A stretch of 64,000 nt of DNA from Bombyx mori (Eukaryota; Arthropoda; Insecta; Lepidoptera; Bombycidae), in contig NC_085112.1 in assembly GCF_030269925.1 (NCBI RefSeq), forward strand, positions 2,791,501 through 2,855,500. The letters are read 5' to 3'. The notes beneath the pieces are model-generated. The model did not search any database. It saw only the letters and a program-made list of their open reading frames with translations, and was not told the DNA's origin. Shown piece after piece: positions 11,215-22,290 of the stretch. Positions within the stretch are counted from its first letter, which is position 1, and every line of letters starts with the position of its first letter. The position numbers and the translations under genes are program-made.

Positions 11215-11381
11215 TGACGTCATTTGCGTCCCACGCCCGCTTCTACCACCTCCTAGCTCTGTGGACAACATTTAAAAACCGCCGCTAGTTGCCGCCGTAG
11301 CGCACTCCACTGCAAAACGCGCCACAACTCATATACTCAGAGTTTCCTCACGGTGTCCTCGGCTTACGGAGTATCTTTGAG
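11215..11381 (+). promoter_or_regulatory. Candidate promoter and noncoding exon 1 of CCHa2
   Basis: Seen: TGACGTCA (perfect CRE palindrome) at 11215-11222, a TATA-like TTTAAAAA at 11271-11278, a GC-richer stretch from ~11281, and consensus donor GAG|GTGAGT with the cut after 11381. A start near 11300 would put the TATA-like box at about -30 and the CRE at about -80. No long frame follows, as expected for a 5' UTR exon. Inference: this is the leader spliced to the acceptor at 26910, giving a 15.5-kb intron. It could instead belong to another transcript. Confidence 0.42.
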
Positions 11382-11985
11382 GTGAGTTGTCTGAAATAAA
11401 ATATTTTTTGCACTAAATTTGTTTAGGACGGAAAGTTTACTTGAATTGGACACCTGAAGCTTTTGAGTTGAAATAAATAAAAAAAACACCTTTCAAACTT
11501 TATTTGATAGAAATAAAGAAATTTGCCATTGGTTTTGGCTGTTACGAATAATAAATAAAATCACGTTGCCATTTCAACATTTATTTTTATTATTAAAAGT
11601 AAGAAAGTTAAATTCGTAAGCGTTGTAATGAAAAGTCGTTGATTTAAAAAAAAAAACACCTCATTAAAACCAGATGATGACATTAACACGAAAATCGAAA
11701 GCACTATCGTCTCGTCTAATATAGGAAACTCATACGATTATTCTACTTACCTCAATCTTCTGAGAAAATATCCTGGTTCCGGTATGACAGACGGGATATC
11801 CGTTTTTTTCGGGTAACCGTGATCTTCACCTGTTAAATTCGTAGAAAACACCAATAATAATAATAATAAGAAACTTTAGGTGATATTTACTAATTATTTT
11901 ACGCCACTTTTCCGCTAGTGTCATTTTCATATTATTGTTGTTATATTATTGTCATTTATAACAGCTTTTTTGATCTAGATCATAG
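11382..11985. other. Unassigned stretch, start of the proposed first intron
   Basis: AT-rich, with an (AAT)n run near 11853; no gene or repeat recognised. Confidence 0.45.
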
Positions 11986-11987
11986 AT

Positions 11988-12145
11988 CGGCATCGCCCAT
12001 TGGGTTTCTTGCCGGATCTTCTCAGTGGGTTGCGAATCCGATCCGGTGATAGATTCTGCGAAGTCCTGCTTTTGCTAGGGCTAGTCTTAGAAAATTCTCT
12101 TAAGTTGAGCCCGTGAGCCAGGGAGCTAGCTAGAATAGGCAGGGA
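11988..12145 (+). mobile_element. Retroposon 'C' fragment
   Basis: Moderately repeated GC-rich family recognised by gccggatcttctcagtgggt and cttttgctagggctagt; other copies at 19735, 30385, 33835, 35370, 45585, 55050, 60040, 61005 and 63593. Probably a LINE 3' region; no coding part is attached anywhere in the window. Confidence 0.7.
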
Positions 12146-12239
12146 ATACCCATACCGAGTTTGAGGCAAAAATCGTAGTCTCATTTGTATAGAGGCTCTA
12201 TCATATGCTAAATCCAGAACGCATAGGAACTTCATGCCG

Positions 12240-13095
12240 TAAATAATAGGCAGATGGGTGTTTATGATAAGTTCTAAGTGCCTCTTATAAATGATGCGTA
12301 ACTAGACGTAGTATTCATAGCTTAAAAAAATTTAATACTAATTTATAGTTCAGCTTGTCTCAAAGTGAATATATGTAAGTTTTATGATGTACATATTTAG
12401 ATTCCAGTAAATCCTTATGATGTGGATTCTGAACACAAAAAAAAAAACAAAAAACAAAAAAAAGCAATTTCACAAACACAGATATACTTTAATAGCAAAA
12501 CTAGAACAAATATTACAATCTTTTTTTACCTTGATTATCCAGGATATTAGGTTAAAAAAATAAATAAAAAGAAGTTTCCTTTATATACTTAGATAGATAT
12601 ATAACGGTCAAGCTACTTCAAGTTCATCCATACTTATGATTGTGCACCGGGAAAAACTTGGTGAAATAAATCATATTATAGATAATAACATTGTTAAATC
12701 AATTTAAATTCAGATATCGGAGCTTTTATAACAATTTCAATCTAAAACGAAATATTTTATTTATTATTTTTTTAAACACTACAACCCTCCGCCCTCTCGG
12801 CGTCTATTAGAATATTACAATCACAGCAATTTATCATTCAAGAGAGACTTAACTTTCGAGTTTCACCTATCAAAACAATGTTTCTTCTGATCGACGCGAA
12901 ATAATTAAATTTAAATGTAATAATCTCGTAGTACGTACGATGCTACGGGTATCAGTCGATCGATTCAAAGCGTAGTTAGGTTCGCGTAATATTGAGTCAT
13001 TTTAATAGGTAACGTTTGAAGTCTGTCAGTTTTATTTGTTTAGAATGGTTTATTAGTGAAAGTAAAACGTAAAATTACTCGTATCGGTCATTATA
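12240..13095. other. Unassigned AT-rich stretch
   Basis: No gene or repeat recognised. Confidence 0.45.
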
Positions 13096-13513
13096 TCTAT
13101 ATATTAATACGTGAAGCAAAAACTTTGTATTCCTTTTTACGTAAATTGCGCGGACGGAGGAGTATGAAATTTTCCACACTTATAGAGAACATAGAGAAGA
13201 AGTGCACAATGCTAATATTTTTTTTAAATAATGCATAAAAGATACATTAAATCAATAAAGAAAACATTACACACACTACATACCATGTATTTGATGAACA
13301 CACGCATGCATACTATTTATTGTCAAACTTTTGTTCTTGACGTCTGTTGTCAAATTGAGATTAAATATTGTTTGTCTTTGTTAATATTTTTTATAGTGTA
13401 GTCTTGGCGAAATTTGTGATTATAGAAGTATAAAATACAATCATATCTAATAGTGTACAAACTTACAATTCCAATTAATTATAGTCGAATTTCGACTACT
13501 GCGGGACCTCTAG
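13096..13513 (+). mobile_element. Helitron family H, copy 3
   Basis: Starts A|TCTATATATTAATACGTGAA and ends with the AGTCGAATTTCGACT hairpin, 11-12 bases, then CTAG|T. The best-preserved copy. Confidence 0.9.
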
Positions 13514-14786
13514 TTACAATAAATATATAATCGTTATTGAAAAAAGTGTCCAGTTCTAAGAAAACGAAAAAATATATTATTTCGCCCGCCGTTACAAGGT
13601 TGCGTTGATGAATTTTGATCAATTGTCAAATGTTACCTATTAAAATGACCTATGAGTAATTAATCGAACTATGCATGGTATAAACTATATTTATTTTTAT
13701 AATTTCGTATAGAAGTATATTTTTCACTTAAGTAACTGATTGTATGGTAGGCTTCTTTTCAAAACGTGACTGATTTTATTGAACAAGCCATAACACTTGA
13801 CAAATACTGAGGAAATTGGAATATTCTGTTCTTCATAAATTAGGTACTAATGTGTGGTGTTATCATGATATTTTTGTTGATTATCCAATTATATCTTGGA
13901 ATGCACTATAGGTGATTTATGTTACAAGGATGAACACGATGGCGATTAGTATGATGTTAAAAAAAATGGTGGAATCATCTCAAGCATTACAGGAGAAAAC
14001 ACAAACACCTCCTTTTCCTTAAAATAAACGGAAAAGGACAGTGTACGTAATAACTATGCATATTATTTGGAAAGGAAATTACTTTTTTAAATTATCTCGT
14101 CATGTACATAGATTGTTATTTCTAAGAATCCACAATTATGTACTTAATGAATTAAAGTTATTGTAAGAGTTTTGGGAGAGTTGCCTTAATACATAATGAG
14201 GTTATATGAACTTGAGAAGATTCGTATTAATGTATCTTAACACTTCACATTACGCAGACATTAGGTGAAAATAACAGTAACATTACAGCGTAATTAAAAT
14301 TTACGGCTTCTGTGACTAAAGTTTGAAACTATCCTTAATAAATAACGCGAAAATTTGTTAACCCTGTTTTGCAATGTTGCTCTAATAAATAATTCCAAAC
14401 AAGTCGATTATTACCAAGGTACGTACCATATACGATGTTATAAAATTTATCTTTATTATGGCAACATTTAAAAAATTTAGGCGACTTATTTTCGCCCGCC
14501 GATTGACACGATAAATAGTATGCAAAGATAATCTATTTTCAAACAGAAAAGTATCCTTAATTATATTTTCTGTACATTTACTATCTATAAGGAGGTAGGT
14601 AGCTTAAGTAAAACATAAATTAGTTTTTTTTTGTTTTTGGTCTGTATGTTCGTTTGTAATTAATTACAATAATGCTTAACACGTATGACTGCCATGTAAG
14701 TCACCGGTGCACTGAAGTAATCATGTCGATTTCAGTTACTAAGGATCTGGATTGCCTAACTTTGCCTTCTTTTGTTTTTAAAGTAT
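13514..14786. other. Unassigned AT-rich stretch
   Basis: No supported exon, RNA gene or repeat family seen in 1.3 kb. Confidence 0.45.
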
Positions 14787-15149
14787 TGTTACGCGCTGTG
14801 GTTCGGGATAAATAAAATTCCACCGAAGCATAAATTAATACTGTATTAGCACTTAGAACACTTTAAAATTCTCAATTCGCTTCTTCCGCTTCGCTTCAGG
14901 TGATCCGTTCGCTGTTTCGCTTCGAGTAGTTCCAATTACTGACTGACTGCGTGCCATCTCTGCAACGCTTTTATAGTCGAGACGAAATCACTAGAATCGT
15001 CGAGAATATTCCACAAATTTCGAATATTGTGCTTCCGCTATCTGACAATAGACGGCGTTGTATTTATCGAGCGTTCTAGGTGCTACTAGATCCTTCGATA
15101 TTAGTTCGACTTTTCGGCGATAGATGGCGTTACTTTTACCGGCGTAACA
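14787..15149 (-). repeat. Solo LTR, with perfect 4-bp target duplication
   Basis: TGTTACGC..GTAACA, flanked by GTAT at 14783-14786 and 15150-15153. On the minus strand a TATAAAAG box is followed ~35 bp later by CAGTCAGT, the promoter of the LTR. Confidence 0.88.
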
Positions 15150-15900
15150 GTATGTTTTAGTCTTTAAGTCTCTTAGAAACAGATTCATTCTCAATATGTT
15201 CGGATTCATTTTTCCCATAGTCTACCAGACATTCCGGCACCTTAATAAGCAGATCGAAGAAAGAAATCGACATATGTAATTACTTTAGTGTGCCGCGTAG
15301 GACACCGGTGACCAACACGGCAGTCAACATGTTAAGCATTAAGTTTTTATTATTATTATAATTTTTTATTATTTTTTATTATTATTATTATTAGTATTAA
15401 GTTACGTACTCAGTGTCACTTTTATATTTTCACGCCGGATCATCAAATCGATCCCGATGAAATTCGACATTGAAATAGTTTGATAACTGGGAAAGAATAT
15501 AATTGTGTACTTACCGGATATATTAATTTAGTACACGCGAGCGAATCTGCGTATGAAGAGCTAGTAAGTTATTGAAACGTACAAAGGCAGTTGTGAAGTA
15601 TCCTTCCGGTCCTATGAAAATGTTTTTGTTGAAACAATGTAAAATTAGAAAGATATTTCGTGCCGATTGAAATTTGACCCTTTTTTGGAATTGATTCCAT
15701 TCGTCGTTTGGCTTCTCTCGTGGGCATGTTTTCTTGTTAAATTAATATAAAAAAAAACTTTAACAAAATATCTGATATGTTGTTTTAAATAAAACTAGAT
15801 GATGACCGGTTATTTCAATTAAGAAAAATAGTATTATTATTCGCTAATAGATGTCGGGAATAGTCATAAAGTTGATTATAGAAAACACGAATAAAACAAC
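15150..15900. other. Unassigned AT-rich stretch
   Basis: Contains an (ATT)n-rich run at ~15345-15405; no gene recognised. Confidence 0.45.
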
Positions 15901-15904
15901 ATTT

Positions 15905-16060
15905 TCTGAAAATAAATCGTAGCTAGATCGATTTATCGCCCCCGAAATCCCCTGTATACTAAATTTTATGGAAATCGTTGGAGCCGTTTCCGAGATTCAG
16001 ATTATATATATACAAAAATTGCTCGTTTAAAGGTATAAGAAAGATAAGATAAGATTTTGT
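15905..16060 (+). mobile_element. LINE 3'-end fragment with GATAA-type tail
   Basis: tggaaatcgttggagccgtt followed by aattgctcgtttaaaggtat and a gataagataag tail, a pattern of lepidopteran RTE-like 3' ends. Single copy here. Confidence 0.45.
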
Positions 16061-16197
16061 TATCATTACGTAGTATAGTTAGATGAGTAAACGGGCTTTA
16101 GTTTTTGTGCGCAGGAAGAACTCGAGTTAGCAACTCCGAGAGGCTGGATTCTTTTGCTTCACAGCCGGAAATATAAGTTAGTCTGAGCTATCAAACA

Positions 16198-16410
16198 CTA
16201 GCGACCCACCCTCGCTTCGTTTCGGAAACTGTAATTTATTATTGATTTCTCCACTATTTAAAGGATGTTATTATACATATAAACCTTCCTCTTCAATTAC
16301 TCTATCTATTAAAAAAACCGCATCTAAATCCGTTGCGTAGTTTTAAAGATTTAAGCATACATAGGGATATATTGACAAAGAAAGCGACTTTGTTTTATAC
16401 TATGTAGTGA
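16198..16410 (-). mobile_element. Short Helitron, family S, copy 1 (213 bp)
   Basis: On the minus strand starts TCACTACATAGTATAAAACA and ends GGGTCGCTAG|T. Matches the + copy at 49143-49354. Confidence 0.85.
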
Positions 16411-16945
16411 TAATAGTCCACTAGGGACACTAAATAGTCTTTCGTTATCTCAAAAACTATAAAGTATCCGAAGCGTTGGAAGTAGTAACACGAAAACGAC
16501 AAACGCGATACCATAAAAAATATTATAATTGCACAACCAAGAATCCTACGAAAAGAGAAAAACCTGAATATGTATTTGAAGAGATTCAATCTTGTCACAA
16601 ATCGCTTAAAGGACCGTTTGAATTATCGAAACATATTATGAACATTTTGTTAGAATCAAAACCGTGCAACAGTACAAATAAAATCCGATACTAAAACTGT
16701 CCGAATACCAGCGAACGCTCACGACGAAGTCTGCATGCAGTTTTGTTTTTCATACGAATTCCTGCTGATACATACTATTCGATTCATTTTTGGATTCGTT
16801 TTCGATTGATTGTTTTTTTTTTGCTATAATCGATTATACGATTTTCTGTCAAAATTGGTGGTAAGCTTTTCTTCTTCGTCGCCATGCTCTAAGCCAAGTG
16901 ATTGTAGCCGTGACCTGTTTAATGACGAGTTACCGAGCAGAAGTT
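16411..16945. other. Unassigned, with a 72-codon open frame
   Basis: A + frame at 16476-16694 is Lys/Asn-rich, lacks splice support and matches no family I know. Probably chance. Confidence 0.35.
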
Positions 16946-16948
16946 TTT

Positions 16949-17195
16949 TACTGGTGGTAGGACCACTTGTGAGACCGCGCTGGTGGGTACCACCACCCTG
17001 CCTATTTCTGCCGTGAGGCAGTAATGCGTTTCGGTTTGATAGGCGGGGCAACCGTTGTAACTATACTTGAGACCTTAGAACTTATATCTCAAGGTGGGTG
17101 GCGCATTTACGTCGTAGATATCTATGGGCTCCAGTAACCACTTAACAACAGGTGGGCTGTGAGCTCGTCCAACCATATAATCAATAAATAAAAAA
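16949..17195 (+). mobile_element. Bm1 SINE, 5'-truncated
   Basis: Complete body from actggtggtaggaccacttg to caataaataaaaaatg. Confidence 0.93.
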
Positions 17196-17313
17196 TGTGG
17201 AGAAGGAGAGGTGTTCAATTATTTTCAACTCTCGAAGAATGGACCCGAGTCTATACTTACTACAATGTCAATGCTGCTGCTTACCTTGAGTTATTCGATG
17301 GAAGTTTTCATCA

Positions 17314-17687
17314 TCTTAGATATAAAATTCTCGTGTCACAATGTTAGTTACCATACTCCTCTGAAACGGTTTGACCGATTTTTATGAAATTTTATATGCA
17401 TGTTCAATAGGTCCGAGAATCAGCTACTATCTATTTTTCATACCCCTAAGTGATAAGGGTTGTCCACCCCTGACTTTATTATTTGGACAATTTTTTTTTG
17501 TTATTATGAATTATGTGGTTGAATGAGGTTTTGTTATTTTCATATTCCCTCATCGCTCACAGCGCTATATGCCTCTTTCACTCATTTACCACATCCTTAC
17601 ACACTTACAATAAGTTAGCTTTTTTTCTACACTAGAAATTCCCTAGAAATCTTATATACGGCAAAACAACTTTGCCGGGTTAGCTAG
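17314..17687 (+). mobile_element. Non-autonomous Helitron
   Basis: Starts A|TCTTAGATATAAAATTCTCG and ends GCCGGGTTAGCTAG|T. A third Helitron family in the window, recognised by ctctgaaacggtttgaccga. Confidence 0.75.
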
Positions 17688-18119
17688 TATTCTTATAAAA
17701 GGTTTTCAACCACAAAATATGACTAAGTCGCACCGAAATAGCCAAAGTGGTGGTACCTATCACTGCTCGCTGACAATACCTGTAGTGATTATTCAATTTT
17801 TAACCATCTCCATATCAATCAACCCCCAAACTGTACGCGTATGAATTGAATCTGTTTTACGAACATCGTAAAACGCGGTAAGTACCTACTCATAATGCAT
17901 AATACCTCGTGTGAATAGCACTTTCCCAAATTGTCTTTTTCCTCATTACGTTACTGTAATGCAAATTGAACTATTCTTATGGCTGTTTATATGGCTGTGA
18001 CTATCTAACGAGTAGAATAGAAGAAAATCTGAACCGCTCTAACGACAATTATAATTTTTTTTCTGGGATGGAGGGATTATTTTGACCCGAAAACCTTTCG
18101 AACGTCATTAAGACGGACG

Positions 18120-18393
18120 GATATATTAAATAAATAAATAAATAAAAATGTTTACTAACAATCACGCCACGTTAACTGGTCCCGTGCTAAGCTCGTAAAG
18201 AACTTGTGTTACAGCTACCAAACGGAAATAAATGTAAGATTTTTATTATACACATACATATATTTAATATACATCCATAACACCGGAAAAGACATTTTAT
18301 ATTTATCATACAAAATATCTTCCCTTGGCGGGATTCGAACCCGTGACCCCCTTGTGTAGTGACCGTGTCACTTACCACTACACCAGACGGACG
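18120..18393 (-). mobile_element. tRNA-derived SINE (not Bm1)
   Basis: The minus-strand head GTCTGGTGTAGTGGTAAGTG is an A-box region and GGTTCGAATCC a B box, as in RNA polymerase III promoters. The tail ends in (TAAA)n. AGACGGACG occurs at both ends (18111-18119 and 18385-18393), possibly the target duplication, though the right copy overlaps the tRNA-like head. Confidence 0.75.
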
Positions 18394-18787
18394 TTAGCAC
18401 ATACCCGAGTGAATAACTGCTCAAAGGTAGCTGCTTCGCGAGCTTATCTACCACCAGGTCGAGATTGTGACCCGTGTATTAAATCTGGCAAGAATTTCAG
18501 CGGGCTGAGGTGATGAGAAAGATGATCTTACACATATGTTACAAGTTCCAATTGTCAACATTTGGAACGTCAGGCTGCCAAGCGTATGCATCCGCCGATT
18601 GTCGCGAGTCGTAGTAGTTATACGTCTGACGTTCCTTCCTAATGTCATTTTATCAGAGCCGATGTTTCAAATGCTTTGCAATTTTCCTTTAAAATATTAT
18701 CTCTTAATATTATAAAGGAAAACACGAGATCAAAATGTAAAAATAGTTTTAATTACGTCATTGTTCATTCTAACATATTATACCATA

Positions 18788-19220
18788 TTAGTGGTCCCCT
18801 TGTAGTCGAAATTCGACTATAATTGATTGAAATTAAAAATTTCTACACTATTATTATCTATTGTCAAAAAATAATATACTTCTATGATCACAGATTTCGC
18901 CAAGACTACACTTCAGACAATTATTAATAAAGACAAACAATATTACTCTATATTTAATTTGACTACAGACTAAAAGCAATAAGAAAAGTTTGACAATAAA
19001 CAAATATTATGCATGCGTGTGTGTGTCAAATACATGGTAGGGTTTGTAATGGTTTTTTTTATTTGATTTAATGTATTTTTTAGGCATAATTAAAAAAAAA
19101 TTACATTCTGCACTCCTTCTCTATATTCTCTATAAGTTTGGGAATTTTCATACTCCTCTATCCGCGGAATTTTCGTAAAAATTTTTACAAAGTTTTTGCT
19201 TCACGTATATATTATATAGA
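18788..19220 (-). mobile_element. Helitron family H, copy 4
   Basis: On the minus strand starts TCTATATAATATATACGTGA and ends CTAA (the CTRR variant) after the usual hairpin GTCGAATTTCGAC. Confidence 0.85.
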
Positions 19221-19730
19221 TTATGGAAACATAACAAAATAATTCATTAACACGAACAGAAAATTACATTGGCAAGTGTCAAGTCTTAAAAGCCACTGGG
19301 TCGGCTCTCACCAAAAGCTAAACGAGTCTATATTAACAAAGTTACATCCTGTCAAACAAATTCATCCATTAATGACCATAACACAATAAGCGCGAGTTCA
19401 ATTATCACGCGCTCAGTAACTAAAGAACGTTAATGTATTACTGTAATGTAATGTAATGTAGTCAATTACTAAACTTGTTCATTCTCGCACGATTGTGTTG
19501 CGTTATAACAGTTTAGTTGGTTTGTTTTTATGAAATTACTATCCGATCTAGTTAGAGTAGAATCACGTGCGAATAATCGAATAATGATTTGATTTATTTG
19601 ATTACATTGCGGACAAATTTGTTTTGCTATAGGCCGCGGCGTTACTATGATCAGACGGCCAGGATGGTCTTATGCTCGTCATTGTAATAAAATTTGAATT
19701 GAACTAAATGCTGGTGGTTTCGTGTCATGG
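19221..19730. other. Unassigned stretch
   Basis: Contains a few TAATG repeats near 19443; no gene recognised. Confidence 0.45.
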
Positions 19731-19734
19731 CTTT

Positions 19735-20030
19735 GTTCTTCCTCCCGATCCACTGACGGTGCTTTTAGGTACTTCAAGCACCGATCATCGTTCTCGTCGA
19801 ACCCGTCGCTTGCGAGTAAATTGACTCACAGACACAGCCCACTGAGTTTCTCGCCGGATCTTCTCAGTGGGTCGCGTTTCCGACCAGGTGGTAGATTCTA
19901 CGAAGCACTGCTCTTGCTAGGGCTAGTGTTAGCAGCGTCGTCAGGTTTGAGCCTCGTGAGCTAACCTACTCGCTCGGTTACACTGGCATATCCACTCAAC
20001 GCTACCAGCTTAACTAGGAAAGAAAAAGAA
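19735..20030 (+). mobile_element. Retroposon 'C', long copy with A-rich tail
   Basis: One of the two longest copies, from cccgatccactgacggtgct to aggaaagaaaaagaaag. Supports a retroposed origin. Confidence 0.75.
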
Positions 20031-20079
20031 AGTTTCTTAAAGTAGATGTCTGCTCTATTAAATAGTGAAGGGAGTGGAG

Positions 20080-20327
20080 TTTTTTTTGTGTTGCTTAGAT
20101 GGGCGGACGAGCTCACAGCCCACCTGGTGTTAAGTGGTTACTGGAGCCCATAGACATCTACCACGTCAATGCGCCACCCACCTTGAGATATAAGTTCTAA
20201 GGTCTCAATTATAGTTACAACGGCTGCCCCACCCTTCAAACCAAACGCATTACTGCTTCACGGCAGAAATAGGCAGGGTGGTGGTACCTACCCGTGCGGA
20301 CTTACAAGAGGTCCTACCACCAGTAAC
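20080..20327 (-). mobile_element. Bm1 SINE, 5'-truncated
   Basis: Full body from the T-run to ctaccaccagtaac. Confidence 0.93.
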
Positions 20328-20786
20328 ATTAGTTAGGAGTTATTCTGGAGACCCATCATTATTAGGGCATTAGCCCCTAACCAGGGCACGGAATAAGAGG
20401 ATCAGGGCTACTGCCCTGAGTAAATATGGCAGCATTAGGGTTTGTAGGACTTAGGAGTTCGTTGATTTTTTGTAGTTTCCCTAAGCCGAATTCGCAAAAC
20501 AGATCACTTTTTATGTCGCATAACAAAAGAGTCCTACTGTATCTTAAAACTCAATTGAAATGAGCTTATGTTGTTACATGTTTCAGAATGTGCTATTAAA
20601 CATCTTTAATTAAATAAACAACAACTTAATTAAGTTTCGCGACCTGTTGCAGTCTTATAACGTGCCTTGCACTTAAAATTGAAGTTTGAGGAAGCTAGGT
20701 AATTACTACGAACTAAAGTGATTGAGGAGTGTGGCCTTGTAAATGTCCATAGGCGAGGAAAACTACTTTTTTTTGTCTCTTGTCAC

Positions 20787-21030
20787 TGTTGGTAGGACCT
20801 CTTGTGAGTCCGCACGGGTAGGTACCACCACCTCACCTATTTCTGCCGCGAAGCAGTAATGCGTTTCTGTTTGAAGGGTGGGGCAGCCGTTGTAACTATA
20901 CTGAGACCTTAGAACTTATATCAAGGTGGGTGGCGCATTTACGTTATAGATGTCTATGGGCTCCAGTAACCACTTAACAGCAGGTGGGCTGTGAGCTCGT
21001 CCACCCATGTAAGCAATAAAATAAAAAAAA
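20787..21030 (+). mobile_element. Bm1 SINE, 5'-truncated
   Basis: Body from ggtaggacctcttgtgagtc to caataaaataaaaaaaag. Confidence 0.93.
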
Positions 21031-21360
21031 GACTACTTTCATTCGTCTGTTTATTGAGGCCATAATGCAGAGCAATAAGGGAATATTTCAATATTTTATT
21101 TATAAACACACGAAAAACGATGCGTTACGTTCGGAGAGTTGAGAGCAACTCTCGGGATTTGTTTGAAATTGAACGTACCGGGAGGCGAGATAACGAGATT
21201 TTAAGTCGCTCCGTTCACAAAATTTAAAAGTTCGGAATTGTCTTTTTATTGGTACAGATAAAGTGTTTTAATAGCTCAGAACGGTAAGCCATAGAGAAAA
21301 CGTCTTCTCAAACGGGAGCCAACGACTCCACGGCTTTAAAATTAGACGTGACCACAGAAC

Positions 21361-21745
21361 GGATCCGACCAGGTTTGGCCCCATATGCTATATTGGTAAT
21401 ACGAGAGATTCTACATTACCAAAATTTTAATTAATAAATGATTTTTTAATGCTTAGATGTGTGGACGAGCTCACAGCCCACCTGGTGTTAAGTGGTTACT
21501 GGAGCCCATAGACATCTACGACGTAAATGCGCCACCCACCTCGAGATATAGTTAAGTTCTAAGGTCTCAAGTATAGTTACAACGGCTGCCCCACCCTTGA
21601 AACCGAAACGCATTACAGCTTCACGGCAGAAATAGGCAGGGTGATGGTACCTACCAGCGCAAACCGATCTGACCAGGTTTGGCCCCATATGCTATGTTGG
21701 TAATACGAGAGATTCTACGTTACCAAAATTTTAATAAATAAATAA
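21361..21745. repeat. ~80-bp direct repeats flanking a Bm1
   Basis: ccaggtttggccccatatgc..attaccaaaattttaat is present at ~21361-21440 and ~21665-21745 with a few mismatches. The Bm1 lies exactly between, far too long for an ordinary SINE target duplication. Confidence 0.85.
21441..21660 (-). mobile_element. Bm1 SINE between long direct repeats
   Basis: Body complete to gatggtacctaccagcgc; the usual last ~25 bp (cggactcacaagaggtcc..) are missing where the repeat begins. Confidence 0.9.
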
Positions 21746-21862
21746 ATTCAGTCATTATTATACTACGGCCGAACAGAACTTCGGATTCCGTCGAAAAAGA
21801 AAATATCTTATTTTCCAAATATGATCAATTTGGAAATACCCACTAAAGTCAAAGATTTTGGA

Positions 21863-22290
21863 GTCGTCGTGGCCTAACAGATAAGAAGTCTGGTGCATTT
21901 GTGTTGAGCGATGCAACGGTGTTCGAATCTCAGGCGGGTACCAATTTTTCTAATGAAATATGTACTCAACAAATGTTCACGATTGACTTCCAAGGTGAAG
22001 GAATAACATCGTGTAATAAAAATGAAACCCGAAAAATTATATTTTGCGTAATTACTGGTGGTAGGACCTCTTGTTAGAACGCGCGACCTACACCCTGCCT
22101 ATTTCTGCCGTGAAGCAGTAATGCGTTTCGGTTTGAAAGGTGGGGCAGCCGTTGTAACCTTACTTGAGACCTTAGAACTTTTATCTCAAGGTGGGTGGCG
22201 CATTTACGTCGTAGATGTCTATGGGCTCCAGTAGCCACTTAACACCAGGTGGGCTGTGACCTCGTCCACCCATATAAGCAATGAAAAAAA
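21863..22290 (+). mobile_element. Bm1 SINE, full length with tRNA-like head
   Basis: Starts gtcgtcgtggcctaacagat (A box), then B box gtgttcgaatc, a ~100-bp linker, the body and an A-tail. One of two complete copies with 53909-54315. Confidence 0.93.

Noticed and set aside
16476..16694. Small gene on the + strand
   Set aside because: Lys/Asn-rich frame typical of AT-rich noncoding DNA, no splice or promoter support, no recognisable family.
18320..18393. A true tRNA gene on the minus strand
   Set aside because: A and B boxes are present, but no good cloverleaf closes, and a SINE-type body with a (TAAA)n tail follows.
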